Assembly: GCF_038096175.1 (NCBI RefSeq)
Contig: NZ_CP151099.1
Span: 5,558,001-5,622,000 of the forward strand
Length of the DNA: 64,000 nt
Source: Nostoc sp. UHCC 0302
GTDB taxonomy: Bacteria; Cyanobacteriota; Cyanobacteriia; Cyanobacteriales; Nostocaceae
Reading direction: 5' to 3'
Under the pieces are notes generated by a model. That model saw only the letters and a program-made list of their open reading frames with translations. It made no database searches and was not told the DNA's origin. Below, piece after piece: positions 45,144 to 54,403 of the stretch (position 1 is its first letter; every line of letters starts with the position of its first letter). The translations under genes were made by a program, and so were the position numbers.

Positions 45144-48089
45144 GTGGTACTTTCCACCGCCCCTATTACTAAATCTAGCGATCGCCCGATACTGGACGAA
45201 AGGAGTCAAAAGTTAAATAATTTTGCACAAAGGCACATTGGGCCTAACTCCAATGAAATTCAGCAAATGCTTGAGGTGTTGGGGTTTTCTAGTCTAGATG
45301 CACTGATTGACCAAACAGTGCCACAGGCAATCCGGCTGAATAAATCGCTACATCTACCAGAAGCGCAAAGTGAGTACGCAGCCCTGGCAAAATTAAAAAA
45401 AATTGCTGCAAAAAATCAGGTTTGTCGCTCATACATTGGTACAGGATATTATGACTGCATTACCCCGCCTGTGATCGGGCGTAATATTTTAGAAAACCCT
45501 GGCTGGTATACTGCTTACACCCCTTATCAGCCAGAAATTGCTCAAGGGCGATTAGAAGCACTGCTGAATTTTCAAACTATGATTATTGACCTCACAGGTT
45601 TGGAAATTGCCAATGCTTCCTTACTCGATGAAGCTACAGCCGCAGCAGAGGCGATGAGCCTGAGTTATGGTGTTTGCAAAAAGAAAGCAAATGCCTATTT
45701 TGTTTCTCGTGATTGTCATCCCCAAACCATTGATGTGTTGCAAACACGAGCAAAACCTTTAGGAATTAACATCATTATTGGTGATCATCAGACATTTGAT
45801 TTTGATCAACCAATTTTTGGGGCAGTTCTGCAATATCCTGCAAGTGATGGCACTATTTACGACTACCGCGCTTTTATCGAAAAAGCCCATGCTGAGGGTG
45901 CATTGGTGACGGTAGCAGCAGATCCCTTAAGCTTAACTTTGTTGACCCCCCCTGGTGAATTCGGTGCTGATATTGCTGTGGGTAGCACCCAGCGTTTTGG
46001 TATTCCCTTGGGGTTTGGGGGGCCTCATGCGGCATACTTTGCTACCAAAGAAGAGTATAAGCGGCAAGTTCCAGGACGAATTGTAGGTGTATCTAAAGAT
46101 GCTCAAGGTAAGCCTGCATTACGTCTCGCCTTACAGACTCGCGAACAGCATATCCGGCGTGAAAAAGCGACTAGTAATATTTGTACAGCACAGGTACTAC
46201 TGGCAGTGATGGCGAGTATGTATGCTGTCTATCATGGTGCTTCTGGACTCAGGGCGATCGCTGAAAACATTCATAATTTAACTGTAATCTTAGCAACAGG
46301 TTTAGAACGTCTAGGTTATAAGATAAATTCTAAAGATTTCTTTGATACGCTGCGGGTAGAGTTGGAAACGAGCAAACTTCAAGCAATTCTCCAAGCTTGT
46401 CAAGCTAGGAATATTAATCTGCGGATTTTCGACACAACTGCTGTCGGTATCTCATTAGATGAAACTACTACAACAGAAGATTTAATCGACCTTTGGCAGA
46501 TTTTTGCCGCTACAGATGACCTCCCTTTCACCCCAGAAGAATTATCTTCTCCCTCTCCCCATTTCCCTCTCGCCCGCCAAACAAGTTACTTAACTCACCC
46601 CGTCTTTAACCGCTATCACTCAGAAACTGAGTTGCTGCGCTATCTGCACAAGCTAGAAACTAAAGACTTATCACTAACTACATCGATGATTCCTTTGGGG
46701 TCATGCACGATGAAGTTGAATGCAACAGCTGAGATGATTCCGGTAACGTGGGAAGAATTTGGCAAGATTCATCCATTTGCCCCGCTGTCGCAAACACGCG
46801 GTTATCAAATTCTGTTCCAACAATTGGAGGCATGGTTAGCTGAAATAACTGGTTTTGCTGGAGTTTCTCTGCAACCAAATGCTGGTTCTCAAGGTGAATA
46901 TGCAGGACTTTTAGTAATTCATCAATATCATGAAAGTCGTGGGGAGGCACACCGCAATGTTTGTTTGATTCCGACTTCGGCACATGGGACAAACCCGGCA
47001 AGTGCCGTAATGTGTGGGATGAAGGTGGTGGCGGTTGCCTGTGATTTAGACGGTAATATTGACGTTAGCGACCTGAAAGCGAAGGCAGAAAAACACAGCA
47101 ACGAACTCGCCGCCTTGATGGTGACATATCCCTCGACTCACGGTGTTTTCGAGGAAGCAATTCAGGAAATTTGTGCTGTTGTGCATAGCCACGGTGGCCA
47201 AGTTTACATGGATGGGGCGAATATGAATGCCCAAGTAGGTATTTGCCGTCCCGGGGATATTGGCGCAGATGTCTGTCATTTGAACTTGCACAAAACTTTC
47301 TGTATTCCGCATGGTGGTGGTGGCCCTGGTATGGGACCTATCGGCGTTGCTTCCCATCTTCTACCATTCTTACCTGGACACGTTATGGTAAGGAGTTGGG
47401 AAGAATCAATTCCCAGTCCCCAGTCCCTAATCCCCAGTCCCCAACACATTGGTGCTGTTGCTGCTGCGCCTTGGGGTAGTGCTAGTATCTTGGTGATTTC
47501 CTGGATGTACATTGTGATGATGGGTGCAGATGGTTTGACCGAAGCAACCAAAGTGGCAATTCTCAATGCTAATTACATTGCTAAGAGGCTTGAATCTTAC
47601 TATCCCGTTTTGTATAAGGGAAAAAATGATTTAGTTGCCCATGAGTGTATTTTAGATTTGCGATCGCTCAAAAAATCCGCCAGCATCGAAATTGATGATA
47701 TCGCCAAGCGTCTGATAGATTACGGCTTTCATGCGCCGACTGTCTCCTGGCCTGTGGCAGGTACAATCATGGTGGAACCTACAGAAAGCGAATCTAAGGA
47801 AGAATTAGACCGTTTTTGTGATGCGTTGATTTCGATTCGCCAAGAAATCGCTGAAATTGAATCACGTAAGGTAGATACTCAAGATAATGTTTTGAAGAAT
47901 GCACCCCACACCGCCGAAAGTCTTATCGCGGGAGAATGGCAGCATCCTTATTCTCGCGAACAAGCAGCCTATCCTGCGCCTTGGAATCGTGAACACAAGT
48001 TCTGGCCAGCTGTTGGTCGCATTGACTCAGCTTTTGGGGACAGAAATTTTGTTTGTTCTTGTCTGCCAATGGATGCTTATTCGTCGTAA
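45144..48089 (+). CDS. gcvP: Glycine dehydrogenase (decarboxylating), P-protein
   Basis: The P-protein decarboxylates glycine with pyridoxal phosphate and loads the H-protein. It is a single chain of 981 aa, i.e. the fused alpha-beta type. The N-terminal half begins [20 protein letters not shown]; the PLP lysine is in [20 protein letters not shown] near residue 725. In photorespiration this removes glycine made from phosphoglycolate. Between MVRSWEES and [15 protein letters not shown] lies PQSLIPSPQ (residues about 756-770) encoded by CCCCAGT heptamers at about 47411-47450. Most GcvP proteins have a short loop here, so the insert is probably tolerated. The start is GTG 45144. Confidence 0.97.
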   Translation: MVLSTAPITKSSDRPILDERSQKLNNFAQRHIGPNSNEIQQMLEVLGFSSLDALIDQTVPQAIRLNKSLHLPEAQSEYAALAKLKKIAAKNQVCRSYIGTGYYDCITPPVIGRNILENPGWYTAYTPYQPEIAQGRLEALLNFQTMIIDLTGLEIANASLLDEATAAAEAMSLSYGVCKKKANAYFVSRDCHPQTIDVLQTRAKPLGINIIIGDHQTFDFDQPIFGAVLQYPASDGTIYDYRAFIEKAHAEGALVTVAADPLSLTLLTPPGEFGADIAVGSTQRFGIPLGFGGPHAAYFATKEEYKRQVPGRIVGVSKDAQGKPALRLALQTREQHIRREKATSNICTAQVLLAVMASMYAVYHGASGLRAIAENIHNLTVILATGLERLGYKINSKDFFDTLRVELETSKLQAILQACQARNINLRIFDTTAVGISLDETTTTEDLIDLWQIFAATDDLPFTPEELSSPSPHFPLARQTSYLTHPVFNRYHSETELLRYLHKLETKDLSLTTSMIPLGSCTMKLNATAEMIPVTWEEFGKIHPFAPLSQTRGYQILFQQLEAWLAEITGFAGVSLQPNAGSQGEYAGLLVIHQYHESRGEAHRNVCLIPTSAHGTNPASAVMCGMKVVAVACDLDGNIDVSDLKAKAEKHSNELAALMVTYPSTHGVFEEAIQEICAVVHSHGGQVYMDGANMNAQVGICRPGDIGADVCHLNLHKTFCIPHGGGGPGMGPIGVASHLLPFLPGHVMVRSWEESIPSPQSLIPSPQHIGAVAAAPWGSASILVISWMYIVMMGADGLTEATKVAILNANYIAKRLESYYPVLYKGKNDLVAHECILDLRSLKKSASIEIDDIAKRLIDYGFHAPTVSWPVAGTIMVEPTESESKEELDRFCDALISIRQEIAEIESRKVDTQDNVLKNAPHTAESLIAGEWQHPYSREQAAYPAPWNREHKFWPAVGRIDSAFGDRNFVCSCLPMDAYSS

Positions 48090-48685
48090 AACAATACAGT
48101 TTAGTTAAAACCTGCTCCCCCCAACTCTCATGTACAGAAAGTTGGGGGGATTTTTTTACAATAAACTCTCTCTCTGCGTCTCTGCGCCTCTGCGTGAGAC
48201 AAAAAATATTGATAATTGAAGTTCAAAAGGTCAACGTTGAGGTTTAAAAGGTCAACGTCGAGGTTCAGAAGGTCAACGTCGAGGTTCAAAAGGTCAACGT
48301 CGAGGTTCAGAAGGTCAACGTCGAGGTTCAAAAGGTCAACGTCGAGATTCAGAAGGTCAACGTCGAGGTTCAGAAGGTCAACGTCGAGGTTCAGAAGGTC
48401 AAAGTTGAGGTTCAGAAGGTCAACGTCGAGGTTTGGAACTCGAAACGGCTAGACGATCGCACCATATTTCATTTTATTTTAAGTATGGGAGAGCTATGTC
48501 TACGATGGCCTATGCCTACGTACTTTGCCAAATGAGTGTGAAAATTGAACCGCAGAGGCGCAGAGAACACAGAGGAAGAGAGAAAAGAGAGCGATCGCTC
48601 TAAGATGGCAGTGGCTGGACTAAATGTTGTTACCTGTCGTTAGGATAAGTTACAGGTGTAAAAATTATCTCTACCTATATCGAAA
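48090..48685. other. Gap between gcvP and the NACHT gene, with repeats and a minisatellite
   Basis: Contains a CCCCCCAACT...AGTTGGGGGG hairpin (about 48117-48150, likely gcvP terminator), the CTCTGCGCCTCTGCG dispersed repeat (48178-48196, and inverted at 48550-48565), and the 21-bp tandem array at 48229-48438. No gene is supported, although the array leaves frames open on both strands. Confidence 0.6.
48229..48438. repeat. 21-bp minisatellite, ten units
   Basis: Ten tandem units of GGTCAACGTCGAGGTTCAGA plus A, with variants at a few positions (AAAA for AGAA, TTGAG for TCGAG). Because the unit is 7 codons, frames stay open and read as heptad repeats (FRRSTSR on one strand, NLDVDLL on the other). 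No ribosome site or signal supports expression. Confidence 0.93.
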
Positions 48686-50251
48686 ATGAGTCTTGACCCT
48701 GTAGTTAATGTACTTAAAAGTATTGCTAAACCTGCGGCTTCTCTAGTTATTAATCAAGCTCAACGCAATGAAACTGTAGTTAGAACCTTAAAACAATTCA
48801 ATTTTGACCCAGTACAACCACCCAAAGATGTTGATGGTGTCTATATTTACTCTTTAATTGAGTATGGTGTGGATAAGGCAGAAGTACTGCTGAATCTTTT
48901 CCGAGAAAGAGAAATTAAAAATGCTTTTTGGAGTGCTTATACTTCAAATAATCCCTTGGGTTTCTACAAAGAAGTAGAAAAGTTTTTGCAGGGGAAGGAT
49001 TTAGAATATGATATCCGATTGTTGAGGATTGAGTTGCGATCGCAGTTAGAAGAATTTGGCGAAATATTTATTAAAGTTGCCAAAAAAAGTAAATCTAAAG
49101 ACTTTGAACCTTTCCCGGAATGGAATTTAGACGAGTATCCAGCGGAATTTAAGTCGTTAATTAGAGAAAAAATTCGCTCGTTTTGCGGTCGTAAGTTTGT
49201 TTTTGATGCATTTAAACAATTCTGCGACAAAAATCGCAGTGGTTACTTCACAGTGGTGGGTGATGCAGGGATGGGGAAGAGTACCATTGCTGCTAAATAT
49301 GTCTGGGACAATAAATCACCATGCTATTTTAATATTCGCTCTGATGGTCGCAATCGAGCGGAGCTATTTCTGGAAAGTATTCGCAAACAATTAGTTAAAC
49401 GTTACCAGTTGCAGAATGACCAGAAGGCTAATTTAGCAGATTTATTAGAACAGGTTAGCAAAAAACTACCTGCTAATGAACATTTAGTAATTGTGGTTGA
49501 TGCGCTGGATGAAGTGGAACAAGAAGCAGGGGGGAATCTTTTAGATTTACCAACAGCGCTACCTGAACGTATCTATTTTCTGTTGACTAGACGACCCTAT
49601 ACCAGAGATAAAAAACGCTTGTCTGCACCAGATGTTCCAGTTGAGGAGCTAGATTTAAGGGGAAGTCAGTATGTTGATTTGAGTCGTGAAGATATTAAGG
49701 AATATATTCGGTTCTTTTTGAATGTTGATCAAGACTATAAGAATGCAGTTAGACAATGGATTCAAGACCGCAATATTTCTGATAACGATTTTGTTGAGCA
49801 GGTAGCAACTAAGAGTGAAAATAATTTCATGTACCTGCGCTATGTTTTGCCAGGAATTGCTAAAGGTGAATATAATGACCTGAGTTTAAGGGAATTACCT
49901 GATGGTCTGCAAGAATATTATCAAGTCCATTGGCAGCGCATGGGAATGGAGGAAAAGCCCCAGGAAGTAAAGGTATTTATTCTGTTTATTTTAGTGGAGA
50001 TTGGTACACCAATTCCCTGTGAGATGATATCGGAGATTGCCAAACAGGATGAATTTGATGTGCAATCAGTTTTAGATGAGTGGGTTGAGTATTTGAAGCC
50101 GCAGGATTTAGAAGGAGAAATCTGCTATAGCATCTATCACGCTAGTTTTTTAGACTTCTTGAAAGCAAAACGGGTTCTGGATTCCAAACGAAAGCTATTT
50201 CAAGAAGTTAATCAACACATTGCAAACTACCTTGTAAGGAAGATGGCGTGA
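48686..50251 (+). CDS. NACHT/STAND NTPase, receptor N-terminal half
   Basis: The 521-aa product has an N-terminal helical region (about 1-160; no known effector domain recognised), a conserved entry FCGRKFVFDAFKQFCDKNRS, then Walker A GDAGMGKST (192-200) and Walker B IVVDALDE (residues 269-276), the NACHT pattern of a STAND NTPase. FLLTRRPYTR and a helical C-terminal part (CYSIYHASFLDFLKAKR) follow. The N-terminus may be an effector or NNH-type helical module, which is inference. The stop TGA is followed by one base and the ATG of the WD40 gene. Together they look like one receptor split by a frame break. It is related to the NTPase at 53168. Confidence 0.88.
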   Translation: MSLDPVVNVLKSIAKPAASLVINQAQRNETVVRTLKQFNFDPVQPPKDVDGVYIYSLIEYGVDKAEVLLNLFREREIKNAFWSAYTSNNPLGFYKEVEKFLQGKDLEYDIRLLRIELRSQLEEFGEIFIKVAKKSKSKDFEPFPEWNLDEYPAEFKSLIREKIRSFCGRKFVFDAFKQFCDKNRSGYFTVVGDAGMGKSTIAAKYVWDNKSPCYFNIRSDGRNRAELFLESIRKQLVKRYQLQNDQKANLADLLEQVSKKLPANEHLVIVVDALDEVEQEAGGNLLDLPTALPERIYFLLTRRPYTRDKKRLSAPDVPVEELDLRGSQYVDLSREDIKEYIRFFLNVDQDYKNAVRQWIQDRNISDNDFVEQVATKSENNFMYLRYVLPGIAKGEYNDLSLRELPDGLQEYYQVHWQRMGMEEKPQEVKVFILFILVEIGTPIPCEMISEIAKQDEFDVQSVLDEWVEYLKPQDLEGEICYSIYHASFLDFLKAKRVLDSKRKLFQEVNQHIANYLVRKMA

Positions 50252-50252
50252 G

Positions 50253-52523
50253 ATGGGAGAATTTGCTGACAAGTTCGCGGCACAAAGTTTCGCTTTTCAA
50301 CGTGCTTACTTGGGTAGTTTAGCGCGAAGCTTTGTGAAGTCGGGAGAGTTGCAGAATTATTACCAAACTCTGACTGATTTTGATTTTCTGGTGGCAAAGA
50401 TTAAGCATCCTGAGTTTGGTGTGCAGCCGTTAATTGAAGATTATGATTTGATTGATGATGCAGAGACATTAAATTATCCAGAATACAACTCAGAGAAAGT
50501 CAAAAGTCTAAAATTAGTTCAAGGTGCATTGAGACTGTCAGCGCATATTTTAGTAGTAGATAAGCAACAATTAGCGAGTCAATTGCACGGAAGGTTACTA
50601 AATCAGAAAATGCCAGAGGAAATTCAGGCATTATTGGCACAAATAAAGCAAGAGAAAACTACCCCTTGGCTGTGTCCCTTGACCTCTAGCTTAACCCCAC
50701 CAGGGGGACGTTTAATCCGCACCTTCAATGGTCATAGTTACTCGGTAAATGCCGTCGCCGTCACCCCCAATGGGCAACAGGTGATTTCTGCTTCCGATGA
50801 CGAGAACCTCAAAGTCTGGAATCTGGCAACTGGGGAGGAACTATTCACCCTCAAAGGTCATATTGACTCGGTAAATGCCGTCGCCGTCACCCCCAATGGG
50901 CAACAGGTGATTTCTGCTTCCGCTGACGAAAACCTCGAAGTCTGGAATCTGGCAACTGGGAAGAAACTATTCACCCTTATTGGTCATAGTGACTCGGTAA
51001 ATGCCGTCGCCGTCACCCCCAATGGGCAACAGGTGATTTCTGCATCCAATGACAACACCCTCAAAGTCTGGAATCTAGCAACTGGGAAAGAACTATTCAC
51101 CCTTATTGGTCATAGTGACTCAGTAAATGCCGTCGCCGTCACCCCCGATGGACAACAGGTGATTTCTGCATCCAATGACAACACCCTCAAAGTCTGGAAT
51201 CTGGCAACTGGGAGGGAGCTATTCCCTCTCATTGGTCGTAGTTACTCGGTAAAAGCCATCGCCGTCACCCCCAACGGGCAACAGGTAATTTCTGCATCCC
51301 GTGACAATACCCTCAAAGTCTGGAATCTGGCAACTGGGGAAGAACTATTTACCCTCAAGGGTCATAGTCACTGGGTAAATGCCGTCGCCGTCACCCCCAA
51401 CGGGCAACAGGTAATTTCTGCATCCCGTGACAATACCCTCAAAATCTGGAATTTGGCAACTGGGGAAGAACTATTCACCCTCAAGGGTCATAGTGACTCG
51501 GTAAATGCCGTCGCCGTCACCTTCAATGGACAACAGGTGATTTCTGCGTCATTGGACAGCACCATCAAAATCTGGAATCTGGCAACTGGGGAAGAACTAT
51601 TTACCCCCAAGGGTCATAGTAACTCGGTAAATGCCATCGCCGTCACCACCAATGGGCAACAGGTGATTTCTGCTTCCCGTGACAATACCCTCAAAGTCTG
51701 GAATCTGGCAACTGGGGAAGAACTATTCACCCTCAATGGTCATAGTTACTCGGTAAATGCCGTCGTCGTCACCCCCAATGGACAACAGGTGATTTCTGCT
51801 TCCGATGACAAGACCCTCAAAGTCTGGAATCTGGCAACTGGGGAAGAACTATTCACCCTCAAGGGTCATAGTTACTCGGTAAATGCCGTCGCCATCACCC
51901 CCAATGGACAACAGGTGATTTCTGCATCCCGTGACAAGACCCTCAAAGTCTGGAATCTGGCAACTGGGGAAGAACTATTCACCCTCAAGGGTCATAGTTA
52001 CTCGGTAAATGCCGTCGCCATCACCCCCAATGGACAACAGGTGATTTCTGCTTCCGATGACAAGACCCTCAAAGTCTGGAATCTGGCAACAGGAAAAAAA
52101 GGATTTTTTACTTTTATTAGGAATCGGATCACCAGAAGAAAAATATTCACCCTCAAGGGTCATAGTAACTTGGTAAATACCGTCGCCGTCACCCCCAATG
52201 GGCAACAGGTAATTTCTGCGTCATGGGACAGCACCATCAAAGTCTGGAATCTGGCAACTGGAAAGGAACTATTCACCCTCAATGGTCATAGTTACTCGGT
52301 AAATGCCGTAGCCGTCATCCCCAATGAGCAACAGGTAATTTCTGCATCTCGTGACAATACCCTCAAAGTCTGGAATCTGGAAACCAGAAAAGTTATTGCC
52401 ACTTTCACAGGGGATAGTTCCGTCTATTGCTGTGCAGTTGCGCCAGACGGCATGACAATTGTGGCAGGGGATAGTTCAGGTAGGGTGCATTTTTTGCGTC
52501 TTGAAAACATGATAGAGGAATGA
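50253..52523 (+). CDS. WD40-repeat protein, sensor half of the split STAND receptor
   Basis: The 756-aa product has a helical linker (1-150: LTDFDFLVAKI, LVQGALRLSAHILV), typical of the segment between NACHT and WD40 in larger cyanobacterial receptors, then 13 clear WD40 repeats and a degenerate 14th (from about residue 153), enough for two seven-bladed propellers. Repeats are 42 aa and almost identical (AVAVTPNGQQVISAS, LKVWNLATGEELFTL). One (the eleventh) has a 14-aa insertion (FFTFIRNRITRRK). The variable sites are the residues after GH and on both sides of the Asp in SASxDx. The frame starts one base after the stop of the NTPase gene; an in-frame stop lies 14-17 bases before the ATG. A sensor for a phage or cell component is inferred. 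Confidence 0.9.
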   Translation: MGEFADKFAAQSFAFQRAYLGSLARSFVKSGELQNYYQTLTDFDFLVAKIKHPEFGVQPLIEDYDLIDDAETLNYPEYNSEKVKSLKLVQGALRLSAHILVVDKQQLASQLHGRLLNQKMPEEIQALLAQIKQEKTTPWLCPLTSSLTPPGGRLIRTFNGHSYSVNAVAVTPNGQQVISASDDENLKVWNLATGEELFTLKGHIDSVNAVAVTPNGQQVISASADENLEVWNLATGKKLFTLIGHSDSVNAVAVTPNGQQVISASNDNTLKVWNLATGKELFTLIGHSDSVNAVAVTPDGQQVISASNDNTLKVWNLATGRELFPLIGRSYSVKAIAVTPNGQQVISASRDNTLKVWNLATGEELFTLKGHSHWVNAVAVTPNGQQVISASRDNTLKIWNLATGEELFTLKGHSDSVNAVAVTFNGQQVISASLDSTIKIWNLATGEELFTPKGHSNSVNAIAVTTNGQQVISASRDNTLKVWNLATGEELFTLNGHSYSVNAVVVTPNGQQVISASDDKTLKVWNLATGEELFTLKGHSYSVNAVAITPNGQQVISASRDKTLKVWNLATGEELFTLKGHSYSVNAVAITPNGQQVISASDDKTLKVWNLATGKKGFFTFIRNRITRRKIFTLKGHSNLVNTVAVTPNGQQVISASWDSTIKVWNLATGKELFTLNGHSYSVNAVAVIPNEQQVISASRDNTLKVWNLETRKVIATFTGDSSVYCCAVAPDGMTIVAGDSSGRVHFLRLENMIEE

Positions 52524-52537
52524 GGGGAGAAATGATT

Positions 52538-53152
52538 TTATCTGCCAAAGATTTCATTAACAGTAATATTCACATCAGGGAAAGCTTGAATTGACAAAGT
52601 TTGACCGCTAGCGAACTTTTGCATAAGCTGATATCTTGCGGGTGTTGGTTGTTGATAAACTTCGACAATTTCCTCGTTAATATCTACTAACCAAACTTCA
52701 ATTATGTTTGCTTCTGCATATAAAGGAATTTTCTCTTCATATAAAGGAATTTTCTCTTCTCGGTCATACATCACAGTCGCATCAGCCACTTCAATTAATA
52801 AAAAAATATCCTGGGGTTGGGGGTGTGCTGTAGCGTAGAAATCATCACGGGGTTTAAGTAATGCCACATCTGGCTGAGGTTCTGAGTTATCGTTCAACGC
52901 AACCGGATTTTGAGCAGCAAGTATAACGCGTATACCCAACAGTTGCACCAACAAATTAACAAGTCGATTTACACAAGCAGCGTGTTTTGTCCCAATAGGC
53001 GACATATCAATAATCTCTCCCCGAATCAATTCCACCCGGTCATCCTCTCTGAGAATCCCCGAATCAACCATTTTGTGATATTGCTCAACTGTGAATTTTC
53101 GTCTTAGTAACTGCACAGTTATAATTACCTCCACTGCTGCCTTATCTTTCAA
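52538..53152 (-). CDS. Uma2-family (DUF820) putative endonuclease
   Basis: The 204-aa product has the DUF820 plan: KFTVEQYHKMVDSGILREDDRVELIRGEIIDMSPIGTKHA, then EPQPDVALLKPRDD and FLLIEVADATVMYDREEKIP, in which Glu, Asp, and Glu-x-x positions give a PD-(D/E)XK-like core. YAEANIIEVWLVDI follows. The family is very large in cyanobacteria and is assigned as endonuclease mainly by fold. A 21-bp direct tandem duplication (52717-52737, 52738-52758) repeats EEKIPLY in the core's helix region and may impair the protein. It is convergent with the WD40 gene, 14 bases from its stop. Confidence 0.85.
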   Translation of the reverse strand: MKDKAAVEVIITVQLLRRKFTVEQYHKMVDSGILREDDRVELIRGEIIDMSPIGTKHAACVNRLVNLLVQLLGIRVILAAQNPVALNDNSEPQPDVALLKPRDDFYATAHPQPQDIFLLIEVADATVMYDREEKIPLYEEKIPLYAEANIIEVWLVDINEEIVEVYQQPTPARYQLMQKFASGQTLSIQAFPDVNITVNEIFGR

Positions 53153-53167
53153 TTATTCCTCATAATT

Positions 53168-54400
53168 ATGAATTCACCACCCAAACCACCCACTGCAATC
53201 AATTCCAGAGGACATCCAACGGAATTTCAGCAAGTTATTGAAGAAAAAAATCAACACTTTATCGGTCGTGAATTTGTTTTTACGGCTATTCATGAGTTTT
53301 TCCACCGTTATAACCAGGGTTATTTCACTATCATTGGCGCACCCGGTAGCGGGAAAAGTGCCATTCTCGCTAAATATGCAACAGATAATCCTCAAGTTAT
53401 TTATTACAATGCTGAACTTGAGGGAAAAAATCGTGCTGACAAGTTTCTCAGAAATATTTGTACGCAACTTGTAGAGATGTTGCATATAACGTCTCTACAA
53501 ACCATACCGGATAACGCTACAGAGGGGAGTTGGTTTTTGTCTCTGCTGTTGCAAGAAATCAGCGAGGAGTTACAACCCAATCAAAAACTGATAATTGCCA
53601 TTGATGGCTTGAATTGCATTGACCGCAACAGCCAACCTTCTGGTACAAATCTCTTTTATCTCCCCCGCTATCTCCCAGATGGAGTTTATTTCCTCCTCAC
53701 CCGCCGACCCTTTTTGAGAGAAAAGTCTGGTTTATTAATTGAAACGCCGTGGCAAAGTCTTGATTTAGCAAACTATCCAGCAGAAAATCGGCAAGATATT
53801 CAAGCTTATATTCAAAGTTATTTAACTCATGAAGAGATCCCCCCAACCCCCCTTAAAAAGGGGGGCAATATTTTACCGTTGTTAAGGGAGGTTAAGGAGG
53901 ATCTTAAATCTTGGCTAAGTGAACATAATGTTAGTGAGCAAGAGTTTAGCGATCGCCTCACCAATTTGAGCGAAAATAATTTTATGTATGTTAGCCAGAT
54001 TATAAATGCGATACCTTCTCTTCGAGACGCTACGCGAACGGTAAGCTTCGCTAACGCAGCAGGTTTTTACGCTCAACAGTTAGACTACAATCAACTCCCG
54101 CCAAGTTTAGTAGCATATTATCAGCAGCATTTGCAAAAGATGATTTCTCCCGAACAAGGGGAGAACATTAGCCAAGCTGTGCTAAAGGTGTTAATACAGC
54201 AACATGAAGCAATATCAGTAGATGCGTTGTCGCAGACCGCCGCAGGCATCGCAGAAATAATTGATGCAGATGAATACGATGTTGAAGAAGTACTAGAAAA
54301 TTGGCTTGAGTTTTTACAGCAACAACAAATTACTGGAGAGACTCATTACAGTCTCTATCATTCAAGCTTCCGCCACTGGCTAGGTACACAACAAATATAA
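53168..54400 (+). CDS. STAND-type NTPase without sensor repeats
   Basis: The 410-aa product is related to the NTPase at 48686: HFIGREFVFTAIHEFFHRYN, Walker A GAPGSGKS (57-64), Walker B LIIAIDGLN (Asp146), FLLTRRPFLR, and the C-terminal HYSLYHSSFRHWL. There is no sensor domain, and it stops where the other continues into the WD40 part. Within it lie in-frame pieces of repeat DNA: IPPTPLKKGGNI at about 53838-53873, a palindromic repeat, and SLRDATRTVSFANAAG at about 54015-54062, matching the GACGCTACGCGAACG element. Truncated receptor or small regulator is open. It is divergent from the Uma2 gene with 15 bases between the starts. Confidence 0.82.
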   Translation: MNSPPKPPTAINSRGHPTEFQQVIEEKNQHFIGREFVFTAIHEFFHRYNQGYFTIIGAPGSGKSAILAKYATDNPQVIYYNAELEGKNRADKFLRNICTQLVEMLHITSLQTIPDNATEGSWFLSLLLQEISEELQPNQKLIIAIDGLNCIDRNSQPSGTNLFYLPRYLPDGVYFLLTRRPFLREKSGLLIETPWQSLDLANYPAENRQDIQAYIQSYLTHEEIPPTPLKKGGNILPLLREVKEDLKSWLSEHNVSEQEFSDRLTNLSENNFMYVSQIINAIPSLRDATRTVSFANAAGFYAQQLDYNQLPPSLVAYYQQHLQKMISPEQGENISQAVLKVLIQQHEAISVDALSQTAAGIAEIIDADEYDVEEVLENWLEFLQQQQITGETHYSLYHSSFRHWLGTQQI

Positions 54401-54403
54401 TCT

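Noticed and set aside
48128-48452. Arg/Ser-rich and Leu/Asp-rich repeat proteins on either strand of the minisatellite
   Set aside because: The 21-bp period alone keeps the frames open; there is no ribosome site or signal, and neither frame has non-repeat domains.
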